A DNA stretch of 64,000 nt from Halomonas sp. SpR8 (GTDB lineage Bacteria > Pseudomonadota > Gammaproteobacteria > Pseudomonadales > Halomonadaceae): the NCBI RefSeq assembly GCF_031010195.1, contig NZ_JAUAMC010000008.1, positions 124,001 through 188,000 on the forward strand, in the 5' to 3' direction. Within the stretch, counting starts at the first letter, position 1. Each line of letters opens with the position of its first letter. Below are positions 29,466 to 36,826 of this stretch, in pieces. The notes under the pieces are model-generated. The model was not told the origin of the DNA and did no database searches. It saw nothing but the letters and a program-made list of their open reading frames with translations. The position numbers were made by a program, and so were the translations under genes.

Positions 29466-29636
29466 ATGAAAACGCTTATTACCCTTTGCCTGGTCACTTT
29501 TATTCTGGCTGGCTGCAGCTCAGGTCCTACCTCCTCCAGAACCGCCGATTGCCGCAAAGTTGCTGAGCGTTCAGGCGATACAATGGCTTATGGCGACTGC
29601 ATGCGCGGAACACAGATTAATAAATCTGGTTTTTGA
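29466..29636 (+). CDS. Small lipoprotein (56 aa)
   Basis: Protein of 56 residues with a clear lipoprotein signal (LITLCLVTFILAGCSS) and a short mature part with two cysteines (ADCRKVAERSGD and YGDCMRG). AAGGAA precedes ATG 29466. It resembles other small entericidin-like or hypothetical lipoproteins only in layout; no function is claimed. Confidence 0.65.
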   Translation: MKTLITLCLVTFILAGCSSGPTSSRTADCRKVAERSGDTMAYGDCMRGTQINKSGF

Positions 29637-29707
29637 TGACGCTTAATATTCAACGTTTCTCAATGCAGTTTTTAGCAACTAACTGAAAGCACCATGATGG
29701 AGACCGC

Positions 29708-30034
29708 TTGAAAGAGCCTCACAAAGATAATGAGCCACAAAGCGCGTTGCGCGCCAGGCTCAAGAAAAGCTTGCAAGAGCATAAAGCCTCGGCGCTGCGC
29801 CGGAGAGTCGGTGCCCGGGCGACCCGCCAACAGTTCTTGGAAGCAACTCGCAATGTGGGTGTCATTGTGGTAGCAACCTGCTTCACTGCGGGTTGGGTAG
29901 TCACCAACCCCAGCCTAAACACCGATAATGTATGGCTAGGCGTGGGGCTGGGTATACTCTTGATCTTTGTGGGGTCATTCGGCTATGGTTATGTGGAGCG
30001 GGACAAAACCTCAGATGAGGAAGATAAGCCATGA
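29708..30034 (+). CDS. Hypothetical two-helix membrane protein
   Basis: Protein of 108 residues. A basic, hydrophilic N-terminal half (ARLKKSLQEHKASALRRRVG) is followed by two hydrophobic helices (about 50-67 and 75-93) and an acidic tail. It starts with TTG 29708, with GGAG five bases upstream. It overlaps the next small gene by four bases. Family not recognised. Confidence 0.6.
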   Translation: MKEPHKDNEPQSALRARLKKSLQEHKASALRRRVGARATRQQFLEATRNVGVIVVATCFTAGWVVTNPSLNTDNVWLGVGLGILLIFVGSFGYGYVERDKTSDEEDKP

Positions 30035-30174
30035 ACGAATTTATTCTTGCCGGAATGCTGCTTAGTCTTGCAGTTGTATCAGGCGGCATGGTGTGGAGCC
30101 AGCACCGCGAGCATCACGGTAAAAAATCGCTAAGTGATAGCGCATTTTCCTGGATCGCCAAGCGCTTCGCTTGA
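30031..30174 (+). CDS. Small membrane protein (47 aa)
   Basis: Protein of 47 residues starting MNEFILAGMLLSLAVVSGG, one transmembrane helix, then a polar basic tail. ATG 30031 overlaps the preceding stop as ATGA and GAGGAAG lies upstream, so it is coupled to the two-helix protein and may act with it. A terminator follows directly. Confidence 0.6.
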   Translation: MNEFILAGMLLSLAVVSGGMVWSQHREHHGKKSLSDSAFSWIAKRFA

Positions 30175-30195
30175 TAATTTTCGTCAACAAATTTG

Positions 30196-30228
30196 AAAGG
30201 GTCGCTTCATAGCGGCCTTTTTGTTTAT
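30196..30228 (+). terminator. Rho-independent terminator after the small-protein genes
   Basis: AAAGG-CGCT and AGCG-CCTTT arms around a TCAT loop, with one bulge, are followed by TTTTTGTTTATTT. It closes the small-gene run before the K+ channel gene. Confidence 0.75.
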
Positions 30229-30339
30229 TTGACCAACAGCAAGAATAAACGCCCTCTTCATCATTGATAGTCGCCTGCCCGATGAAGGCCTGAGCCGAGC
30301 ACTGTAAACTCTGGCGCATCATCCCTCTAAGAGACCACT

Positions 30340-31401
30340 ATGCCTGTTATCCAGCGACTACTCCGCGTCCTGAAAGCCTCTACGCTGCAAATCTCTTGGA
30401 CATTCCTTTTGCTTGTTGTACTTGGACACATGGGAACTACCTGGGCGTTTTTTTCGTGGGCTGGAGAGGCCATGGCCGATTCCCTTACCGACTGGCTGTA
30501 TTTTTATGTCGTGGTCGCTAGCACAGTGGGCTTCGGTGATTTTAGCCCCGAAACAGCATTCGGTAAGTGGATAGCCACTCTCTATCTCATTCCGGGCGGT
30601 ATTTCGTTATTTGCTGCACTGATCGGTAAAGCCACCGTTACACTTTCAATTTTTTGGAGACTGCAGATGCAAGGGAAAGGAGATTTTAGCCATCTATCCG
30701 GCCATACTCTGGTTATCGGCTGGCACGGGGAGACCACAGAACGCATTTTGGACATCCTCAAAGCAGATAAAAGCCTGCCAGATGAAATAGTACTTTGCGT
30801 TACTAAAGAGATGAGCAACCCTCGTCCAGCCGATTTAAAATTTATTAAAGGGGAAAGCTTCTCCAACGCAGAACTACTCAAACGTGCGGGTGTTAAGAGC
30901 GCCAGCCGCATCATCATTTACGACACGAGTGATGACCGTGTAGCCACTGTCGCACTAAGCGCCTATAGCCTTAAAGGAGAAAATGCCCACCTTGTCGCGC
31001 ACTGCGCTAACCCAGATACCGCGGCAATGTTGCGGCGCACTTTACCGGGTATAGAATGCACCCAAGCACTAGCACTGGAAATGCTTGTGCGCTCAGCCTC
31101 TGATGCGGGAATTTCAAGGGTTGTCAACGAATTACTCGCGGTAGATCGAGGTGCAACGCAGTATCAAACTACGTTAAGCCATCCACCCAGTGGTGCCACT
31201 TTTGGTGATCTTTTTGTGCAAGCAAAAAATGTCTGTAACGTTACCGTTCTAGGACTCGCCGATGACAGCACAAAGGTTAGTGGCAATATGCTCAACCCGA
31301 CTAACGATAGGCCACTAAAGGATGGTGACATCGTGTATTACATGGCGAATACTCGTCTTTCACAACAGCAGATGGAAGAACTGCTCAACGACGCTCGCTG
31401 A
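30340..31401 (+). CDS. Potassium channel with RCK/TrkA-N domain
   Basis: Protein of 353 residues. Two transmembrane helices flank a pore with the selectivity filter T62-V-G-F-G-D67, as in MthK-like channels. A cytoplasmic RCK (TrkA_N) domain runs from about 118 to 240, and the C-terminal part (about 255-350) resembles a TrkA_C-like ligand domain. The opening of the RCK domain, TLVIGWHGETTERIL, departs somewhat from the strict GxGxxG nucleotide loop. It would release or take up K+ in response to ligand, fitting osmoadaptation. The K+/H+ antiporter gene lies just beyond the tRNA. Confidence 0.85.
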   Translation: MPVIQRLLRVLKASTLQISWTFLLLVVLGHMGTTWAFFSWAGEAMADSLTDWLYFYVVVASTVGFGDFSPETAFGKWIATLYLIPGGISLFAALIGKATVTLSIFWRLQMQGKGDFSHLSGHTLVIGWHGETTERILDILKADKSLPDEIVLCVTKEMSNPRPADLKFIKGESFSNAELLKRAGVKSASRIIIYDTSDDRVATVALSAYSLKGENAHLVAHCANPDTAAMLRRTLPGIECTQALALEMLVRSASDAGISRVVNELLAVDRGATQYQTTLSHPPSGATFGDLFVQAKNVCNVTVLGLADDSTKVSGNMLNPTNDRPLKDGDIVYYMANTRLSQQQMEELLNDAR

Positions 31402-31583
31402 ACCAGAAGCACAGCTAATTCAACGGAGACTTTCTATCTGATGCTTACTTCAGTCGCACCTGCATCATGCTCAGCAGCGTCTCTCCCCTTTCTCGGCCTC
31501 CTGCTCCAGACCTACTAGCGATGGCCTAGTGCCTAGTATTCATTCGCAGACATTCAGGGATACTGATGATAGATCTGAAACTA

Positions 31584-31606
31584 AAAAAGCCCCTGACGAA
31601 TCAGGG
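31584..31606 (-). terminator. Terminator of the tRNA-Ser gene
   Basis: CCCTGA (31591-31596), loop CGAA, TCAGGG (31601-31606); the AAAAAA at 31584-31589 becomes a T-run on the minus strand, 16 bases past the tRNA 3' end. Confidence 0.8.
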
Positions 31607-31621
31607 ACTTTAGTATCGAGG

Positions 31622-31712
31622 TGGCGGAGGGACAGGGATTCGAACCCTGGATAGGCTATTAACCTATGCCGGTTTTCAAGACCGGTGCATTCAACCGCTC
31701 TGCCATCCCTCC
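31622..31712 (-). tRNA. tRNA-Ser (UGA anticodon)
   Basis: Read on the minus strand, the 91-base molecule has acceptor arms GGAGGGA and TCCCTCC, discriminator G and encoded CCA, an anticodon loop CTTGAAA with anticodon TGA, a long variable arm typical of serine tRNAs, and a GGTTCGAAT T-loop. It reads UCA-type serine codons. Confidence 0.97.
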
Positions 31713-31727
31713 GGCTTACGGGTGCAT

Positions 31728-31755
31728 ATACTATCAGCTTTTCCTTGGAAGTCAA
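31728..31755 (-). promoter_or_regulatory. Sigma-70-type promoter of tRNA-Ser
   Basis: On the minus strand TTGACT (31755-31750) and TAGTAT (31733-31728) are separated by 16 bases and sit about 15 bases before the tRNA 5' end, close to the consensus. It lies between the antiporter stop and the tRNA, so the tRNA need not depend on read-through. Confidence 0.7.
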
Positions 31756-31761
31756 CGCCTT

Positions 31762-33468
31762 TTAGTACAACCGGAGACCGACCCGGGTAATTTTTCCACC
31801 TTCCATATCGCTAACCACCCAGTGAATGCCGTGCCAGTCTACATCATCGCCAACAACCGGGTGGCCACCCACGCGCAGGGCAATGAACTCAGCCAGGGTC
31901 ATGTTTTGTTCACCGGGACTAAGCGTTAAGCCATACGCCTGAGCGATGTCCTGCATTTGCGCACTGCCATCCAACGTGAAGGTGCCGAAGAAGGCACGCT
32001 CCTGCTTGAGCTTGGCGTCGCCGTTAAACAACCTGTTTAAGGCATACAAATCTTCAGATCGGCCGATAACACAAATGACATCGCCTAATTTTAGGCGTGT
32101 ACTGCCTTTGGGATGAAGCATGTTGTGGTCACGGAAAAGTGCTGAAATCAGTGCGCCTGAAGGGAAGCGTAGCAGGCGAATGGGGACATCCTCCAAATCC
32201 TGGTTCTCTACTCCGTACACAAATAGCTCAAAATCATTTTCTGGCAGGATACCCAACGGCCCGCGTCGGTTGGGCACGGTGCCAACCGGCACTTCTACCC
32301 TCAACCACTTGGCCATCAGCGTTAGCGAGCCACCCTGAATCAGCAGCGACATCAACACCACGGCAAAGGCGATGTTAAAATAGAGCGAGGCATTTTCGAC
32401 CCCGCCAATTACCGGGAAGATAGCCAGTACAATCGGTACGGCGCCTCTTAAGCCCACCCAGGCAATGAAGAAGGTTTCCCTCCAGCGAAATTTAAAAAAC
32501 GGCTTGATGGTGATTAGTACGGCCAGCGGACGGGCGATAAATATTAACGCCAGTGCCACCAACCCCGCAGGCAGTGCGACATCCCAAAGCTCACTGGGCG
32601 TCACTAACAGACCGAGTACCAGGAACAAGCCGATTTGGCTTAGCCATGCCAGACCATCATGCACAGGAAGGATAAAGTTGAGGTGGCGCCCAGGCTGATT
32701 GCCAATCATCAAACCAGCGAGATAAATCGCCAGGAAACCACTGCCGCCCAGCACGCTGGTCAAACCAAATACACTGAATCCCAGTGCCAATGCCAGCATA
32801 GCGTACAGGCCTGGCGCTAAATCCAACCAGCGCAACAACTTGGCGCTTAGCCAGCCACCCCCGATCCCCACTATCAACCCGATACCAAACTGGGCGATGA
32901 AAAACAGCAGCGTTTCAGTCGGGCCACCGATATCACCCACTAACAGTTCTACCAGCATTAAAGTCAGGAAAATCGCCATCGGATCGTTGGTGCCGGACTC
33001 AATCTCCAGCGTGGCGCCTACCCGCTCGTTAAGATTAACGCCTCGGCCACTGAGCATTGAAAAAACCGCAGCAGCATCGGTGGAGCCTACAATGGCGCCG
33101 ACCAGAAGGCCCTGCACAATGGATAGATCAAAGATCCACATGGCGATTAAGCCAACGATGGCGCTGGTGATAAACACACCAAAGGTCGCTAGGGAAAGCG
33201 CGGGCTTAAAACCGACCCGGAAGGTTTTGAGACGAGTACGTAAGCCACCGTCTAGCAAAATCATGGCAAGCGCGAGGTGACCTATCGCAAACGCCATAGA
33301 GTAGTCATCGAATACAACGCCCAGTACGCCCTCTTCACCGGCCAGCATGCCAAGCCCAAGAAAGATCAGCAGTAGCGGGACACCCATCATTGACGATAAG
33401 CGGCTGGCCAGAATACTGAGCGCCATCAAAGAACCGCCTACCAAAAAGAACATATAAATTGCGTCCAT
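31762..33468 (-). CDS. nhaP2: K+/H+ antiporter of the CPA1/NhaP2 type
   Basis: Protein of 568 residues. About twelve transmembrane helices form the Na+/H+-exchanger fold with the acidic ion site in ESGTNDPMA and a conserved VGLRGAVPIVLA segment. A TrkA_C domain (about 405-475) and a last C-terminal domain (about 490-568) of the CorC/HlyC-associated kind complete the NhaP2/CvrA layout. Such proteins expel K+ in exchange for H+, preventing overload at alkaline pH or low osmolarity. It neighbours a K+ channel gene. Confidence 0.9.
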   Translation of the reverse strand: MDAIYMFFLVGGSLMALSILASRLSSMMGVPLLLIFLGLGMLAGEEGVLGVVFDDYSMAFAIGHLALAMILLDGGLRTRLKTFRVGFKPALSLATFGVFITSAIVGLIAMWIFDLSIVQGLLVGAIVGSTDAAAVFSMLSGRGVNLNERVGATLEIESGTNDPMAIFLTLMLVELLVGDIGGPTETLLFFIAQFGIGLIVGIGGGWLSAKLLRWLDLAPGLYAMLALALGFSVFGLTSVLGGSGFLAIYLAGLMIGNQPGRHLNFILPVHDGLAWLSQIGLFLVLGLLVTPSELWDVALPAGLVALALIFIARPLAVLITIKPFFKFRWRETFFIAWVGLRGAVPIVLAIFPVIGGVENASLYFNIAFAVVLMSLLIQGGSLTLMAKWLRVEVPVGTVPNRRGPLGILPENDFELFVYGVENQDLEDVPIRLLRFPSGALISALFRDHNMLHPKGSTRLKLGDVICVIGRSEDLYALNRLFNGDAKLKQERAFFGTFTLDGSAQMQDIAQAYGLTLSPGEQNMTLAEFIALRVGGHPVVGDDVDWHGIHWVVSDMEGGKITRVGLRLY

Positions 33469-33620
33469 GACTCTCCGTCTCTACATCAATACAGCGCTAT
33501 TATTACATGTAACCATTGAATTTACTGTGCCTTCTCAGCACACACTTATGTTTAAAGGGCTGGTCAGAAGCTTTCTCTGGCGGCTACACTTCGCCGTTAC
33601 AACATTTGGAGTTACTGACT

Positions 33621-34823
33621 ATGTTGCGCTGTCTAACACGTTATTGGCCCCCTATCCTGCTGACGCTACTTTTCACCTTATTATTTTTTAATTCAGCTAG
33701 TTACGCAACCGAAGAGAGTCCAGAAAACAGTGAAAGTTCTGAAAATAGTGAAAGTTCTGAAAACAATGAAAGTGCCGATAACACTGAAACCTCCGAGGCA
33801 GCAGCACCACTGATGCTGGACACTGAGGTAGAAGTACCCCATGTGTTATGGCGTCCCGTCGATAGCGAAGAGGTCAAGGAAGAAGTACCCACCATGGCGT
33901 TGACCCCGGCTCCCCCGCTTGAGCCGCCTCCACTCAAAAGCATCACGCTGATGCTGGATTGGTACTTAAGTCCTCAGCACGCAGCCTTGCTGATTGCTAA
34001 AGAGCGCGGTTTGTATGCCTTACAGGGGCTAGACGTGAATATTCAGTCCCCCGCCGATCCTTCTATTGCTATCAAGCTCCTGTCCGCAGGCGAAGTTGAT
34101 TTAGCATTAACTCGACAGCCGCTGCTACATTTGCAGGCCCATAGCGGCGCGCCGATCACTCGTATTGCGACGCTGATTGAAACGTCGTTAACTGCAGTGA
34201 TTGTGATGGGAGAAGAGCAAGCGGAAACCGAGAATACCCTGGCGGGATTACATTACGGTTATACCACTGGTGAGGGGCGCGAACTGAGCATTCCGCGTTT
34301 ATTGCCCCGCTCGGTACAGCAAACCGATGATTTCAGCCCACCGATCAACCTGCACTTCGATCCGACAAGGGCACTACGGGAGGGTCAAATTGACGCCGTG
34401 GCGGATGGCTTTTACCACTACCTCCCCCAGCAACTGGCCACCGAAGGTATTAGCACCCACATTATTCGCTTCGCTGAGCTGGATATTCCACGCCATGATG
34501 GCCTCGTGGTATTGGCCAATAGAGATACGCTTACCCGCCGTGCCGAGACCTGGTCTCGCTTTACGCTTGCTCTCGAAGAAGCGAGCCACTGGATCATCGA
34601 TAACCCTACTGCCGCTTGGGAGCTATTGATTAGCGCGTATCCGGTGCTCGAAAATGACGCTAACAGCGCCGCATGGAATGATATTCTACGCCGCATGGCG
34701 CTTAGCCCCGCGGCGCTTGATAGCCGCCGTTATAAGGCTTTTGAAACCTTTTTACTCAACGCAGGCCTTATTGAAGCGACTCTGCCAGTATCGCGCTTGG
34801 CGGTAGATCCTCATTCGATATAA
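33621..34823 (+). CDS. NMT1/THI5-like substrate-binding protein (orphan)
   Basis: Protein of 400 residues. A signal peptide (PILLTLLFTLLFFNSASYA) is followed by a low-complexity Ser/Glu/Asn segment, a proline-rich linker and an NMT1/THI5-like periplasmic binding domain beginning LMLDWYLSPQHAALLIAKER. Relatives bind thiamine precursors, taurine or nitrate-type ligands for ABC import. No permease or ATPase gene is adjacent, so it is an orphan that borrows or lacks a transporter. ATG 33621 with GGAG nine bases upstream is preferred over the frame start at 33516. Confidence 0.8.
   Translation: MLRCLTRYWPPILLTLLFTLLFFNSASYATEESPENSESSENSESSENNESADNTETSEAAAPLMLDTEVEVPHVLWRPVDSEEVKEEVPTMALTPAPPLEPPPLKSITLMLDWYLSPQHAALLIAKERGLYALQGLDVNIQSPADPSIAIKLLSAGEVDLALTRQPLLHLQAHSGAPITRIATLIETSLTAVIVMGEEQAETENTLAGLHYGYTTGEGRELSIPRLLPRSVQQTDDFSPPINLHFDPTRALREGQIDAVADGFYHYLPQQLATEGISTHIIRFAELDIPRHDGLVVLANRDTLTRRAETWSRFTLALEEASHWIIDNPTAAWELLISAYPVLENDANSAAWNDILRRMALSPAALDSRRYKAFETFLLNAGLIEATLPVSRLAVDPHSI
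33729..33782 (+). repeat. Three 18-base tandem units coding a Ser-Glu-Asn spacer
   Basis: Units at 33729-33746, 33747-33764 and 33765-33782; the first two differ at one base and the third is diverged. They encode S-E-S-S-E-N units just after the signal peptide of the binding protein. Such tracts can change copy number between strains. Confidence 0.7.
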
Positions 34824-34854
34824 CGTTTACCACACTCACACTCACCCTACCCCT

Positions 34855-35157
34855 ATGGAGTCGATAGCCGCGCATGCTCAACGTGCACAGGTGACGCTAA
34901 CTCAGCTACAGGTCAATGTATGGCCCTGGCCCGGCAGCATCGCGATTGAAGAAAAGCCGACTGGCAATACCGCCCCGGCTTGACATGTTGTTCGCCAGTG
35001 GAGTTATCTCGGTAGCGCCAAAAACGCAGAAAAAGCGCAAACCATCGCGGATACGCCAGCGACCTTTGACATGGATACGAATCCTAAACCGCTTTTTGCG
35101 CAACCCCGCGTCGCATGGCCTAACCATCACACCGCTCGGGTAAAACAGCACTATTGA
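34855..35157 (+). pseudogene. Remnant of a Cho / DnaQ-UvrC-type nuclease C-terminus
   Basis: Reading in one frame through an in-frame TGA at 34981 gives VNVWPWPGSIAIEE, then HVVRQWSYLGSAKN and TFDMDTNPKPLF. This resembles the last hundred residues of excinuclease Cho / exonuclease-GIY-YIG proteins (WPWPG, then an aromatic-rich YLG segment, then FDLD). No GIY-YIG or exonuclease part remains upstream, and the 3' end overlaps the hydrolase stop. It is best explained as a gene deleted to its tail and decaying. The similarity was judged by eye. Confidence 0.5.
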
Positions 35158-35954
35158 GCATCAACGAAGGTGATAACCGCCTGCTGAAAGGCTTCTGGCT
35201 GATCGGCGTGCAGCCAATGCCCGGCGTTTTTCAGCGTCACCACACGGGCGCGCGGCAGCACTTCCCGCAATGTGGGCAGCATGTCGTCAGCGACATAGTG
35301 AGAATCACCGCCACGCAGTACCAGCGATGGGCCATCGTAGGCGCGCTCACCGTCCGGCAGTCCAATAATATCGCTATAGCCACGCTTGATCTCGTCCAAC
35401 CCTACCCGGAGCGCCATCACGTTATCGTCATTGCGCACCAGATTGGTGGCTAAGAATAGCCGTGTGGGACGAGAATCAACATGCTCACCAAGCAGCTCAT
35501 CGGCTTCGCGGCGATTTTTGGGCTGCCCTTCCCGTACGTTATCGAGCGCGGCAAACACATCATCGTGGCCATGCTCATAAGCCACCGGCGCGATATCGGC
35601 CACAATCAGCGATGCCACCCGTTCAGGGGCTAAACGCGCCATACTGATCGCCACCTTGCCCCCCATAGAGTGGCCAAGCACGTGAGCGCGCTCAATCGAA
35701 AGCTTATCGAGCAGTGCGACGACGTCAGCTACCATCGTGGCGTAAGCCATGCCTTCCGCGTGAGGCGAGCGACCATGATTACGTAGATCGAGCGCGATCA
35801 CCCGGCGGCTGCGCTGCCAAACTTTTAGATGCGAGCGCCAATTATCGGCACTCCCCAGCAGGCCATGGATCACCACCAGCGGCGTCGTATCCGCGCCACT
35901 ATCGTCGGCGGGCATATCGATAAAATGGAGATCAACGGTGGCAGCGTCAGTCAT
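35151..35954 (-). CDS. Alpha/beta hydrolase, YbfF-like esterase
   Basis: Protein of 267 residues. Oxyanion segment VVIHGLLGSADNW, nucleophile Ser in LGHSMGGKVA and the C-terminal His in NAGHWLHADQP mark an active hydrolase. Closest in type to YbfF, an esterase acting on short acyl or palmitoyl-CoA-like esters. A likely single gene with the start at ATG 35954. Confidence 0.88.
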   Translation of the reverse strand: MTDAATVDLHFIDMPADDSGADTTPLVVIHGLLGSADNWRSHLKVWQRSRRVIALDLRNHGRSPHAEGMAYATMVADVVALLDKLSIERAHVLGHSMGGKVAISMARLAPERVASLIVADIAPVAYEHGHDDVFAALDNVREGQPKNRREADELLGEHVDSRPTRLFLATNLVRNDDNVMALRVGLDEIKRGYSDIIGLPDGERAYDGPSLVLRGGDSHYVADDMLPTLREVLPRARVVTLKNAGHWLHADQPEAFQQAVITFVDAQ

Positions 35955-36007
35955 GCTAGCTCCTAAACCTTGGCGATGAGCGAGTGGAATAACCTACTAT
36001 AACGCGT

Positions 36008-36676
36008 TTAGGCAGTGCGTGGGGCTGCGTCCACTTGACCTGTCCAGACCACTAAGCGGCGGGTTAGCCAAGCGAGTAACAAGCCGTACAGCGGCAGGAA
36101 AAACAGCAGGCTAATGGCGAGTTTAATCGCATAGTCGACGGCGGCAATTTCTACCCAATTGGCGGCCATAAACGGGTCGGGGCTGTTATAGAACGCCGCT
36201 GAGAAAAAAGCAAAGGTATCGGCTAAGTTACCCAGCACCGTTGAGCATACCGGCGCGACCCACCAGGCCCACTGGCGCAAACGGTCAAACACCTGAACAT
36301 CCAGCAACTGGCCAATCACGTAGGCTAAAAAACTGGCGAGCGCGATACGCGCGACAAACAGATTCCACTCACTGAGTGCTCCAACTCCTGCAAAACTGCC
36401 GCGGGGAAACACGACAGAGACCAAATATGACACCACCAACGCTGGCAGCATAACCCGCAAAATAATCGACCTTGCAGGACCTTTGCCAAACAGGCGTACG
36501 GTCAGGTCGGTAGCCAGGAAGATAAACGGAAAGCTAAACGCGCCCCAGGTGGTATGAAAACCGAACAGTGTAAAGGGCAGCTGAACGAGATAATTGCTGG
36601 CGGCAATAATGCCTATATGAAAAGCCACCATTACCAATAGACAACGGCGGTGCTGCGCCTCACTCAATGCAAACAT
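36008..36676 (-). CDS. yhhQ: Queuosine precursor transporter YhhQ
   Basis: Inner membrane protein of 222 residues with about six helices, of the QPTR/COG1738 family. Characteristic segments are FSFPFIFLATDLTVRLFG and LGNLADTFAFF. It imports 7-cyano- or 7-aminomethyl-7-deazaguanine for queuosine in tRNA. The AAGG Shine-Dalgarno, ten bases before ATG 36676, forms the end of a preQ1-I riboswitch candidate, which fits the role well. Confidence 0.92.
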   Translation of the reverse strand: MFALSEAQHRRCLLVMVAFHIGIIAASNYLVQLPFTLFGFHTTWGAFSFPFIFLATDLTVRLFGKGPARSIILRVMLPALVVSYLVSVVFPRGSFAGVGALSEWNLFVARIALASFLAYVIGQLLDVQVFDRLRQWAWWVAPVCSTVLGNLADTFAFFSAAFYNSPDPFMAANWVEIAAVDYAIKLAISLLFFLPLYGLLLAWLTRRLVVWTGQVDAAPRTA

Positions 36677-36685
36677 GCGGATAGA

Positions 36686-36719
36686 CCTTTTTTAGATAAG
36701 AGGGGTTAGGGAACCCTCG
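36686..36719 (-). promoter_or_regulatory. preQ1-I riboswitch candidate upstream of yhhQ
   Basis: On the minus strand a 34-base element has a five-pair stem (GAGGG with CCCTC, one extra C), a short loop U-U-C-C-C-U-A-A-C, and an A-rich tail CTAAAAAAGG. It lines up without gaps with the 34-base preQ1-I aptamer of Thermoanaerobacter tengcongensis, including the ligand-contacting C15, A29 and a loop CC able to pair with the tail GG. The tail GG is the Shine-Dalgarno of yhhQ, so preQ1 would block translation. Judged by eye, not by covariance search. Confidence 0.78.
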
Positions 36720-36793
36720 TTGGATGGCTAGCGGCGGCCATGATGGGAGCGGCATTATACGGCTTCTGCATGATATTAAAAGCCAGCCAATGA

Positions 36794-36818
36794 AAGCCGC
36801 CAAGAGGGCTGGCGGCTT
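36794..36818 (-). terminator. Terminator after prpE
   Basis: AAGCCGCC (36794-36801) and GGCGGCTT (36811-36818) form an 8-bp stem eight bases past the prpE stop; the T-run on the minus strand is short. Confidence 0.65.
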
Positions 36819-36826
36819 ATGAGCGT

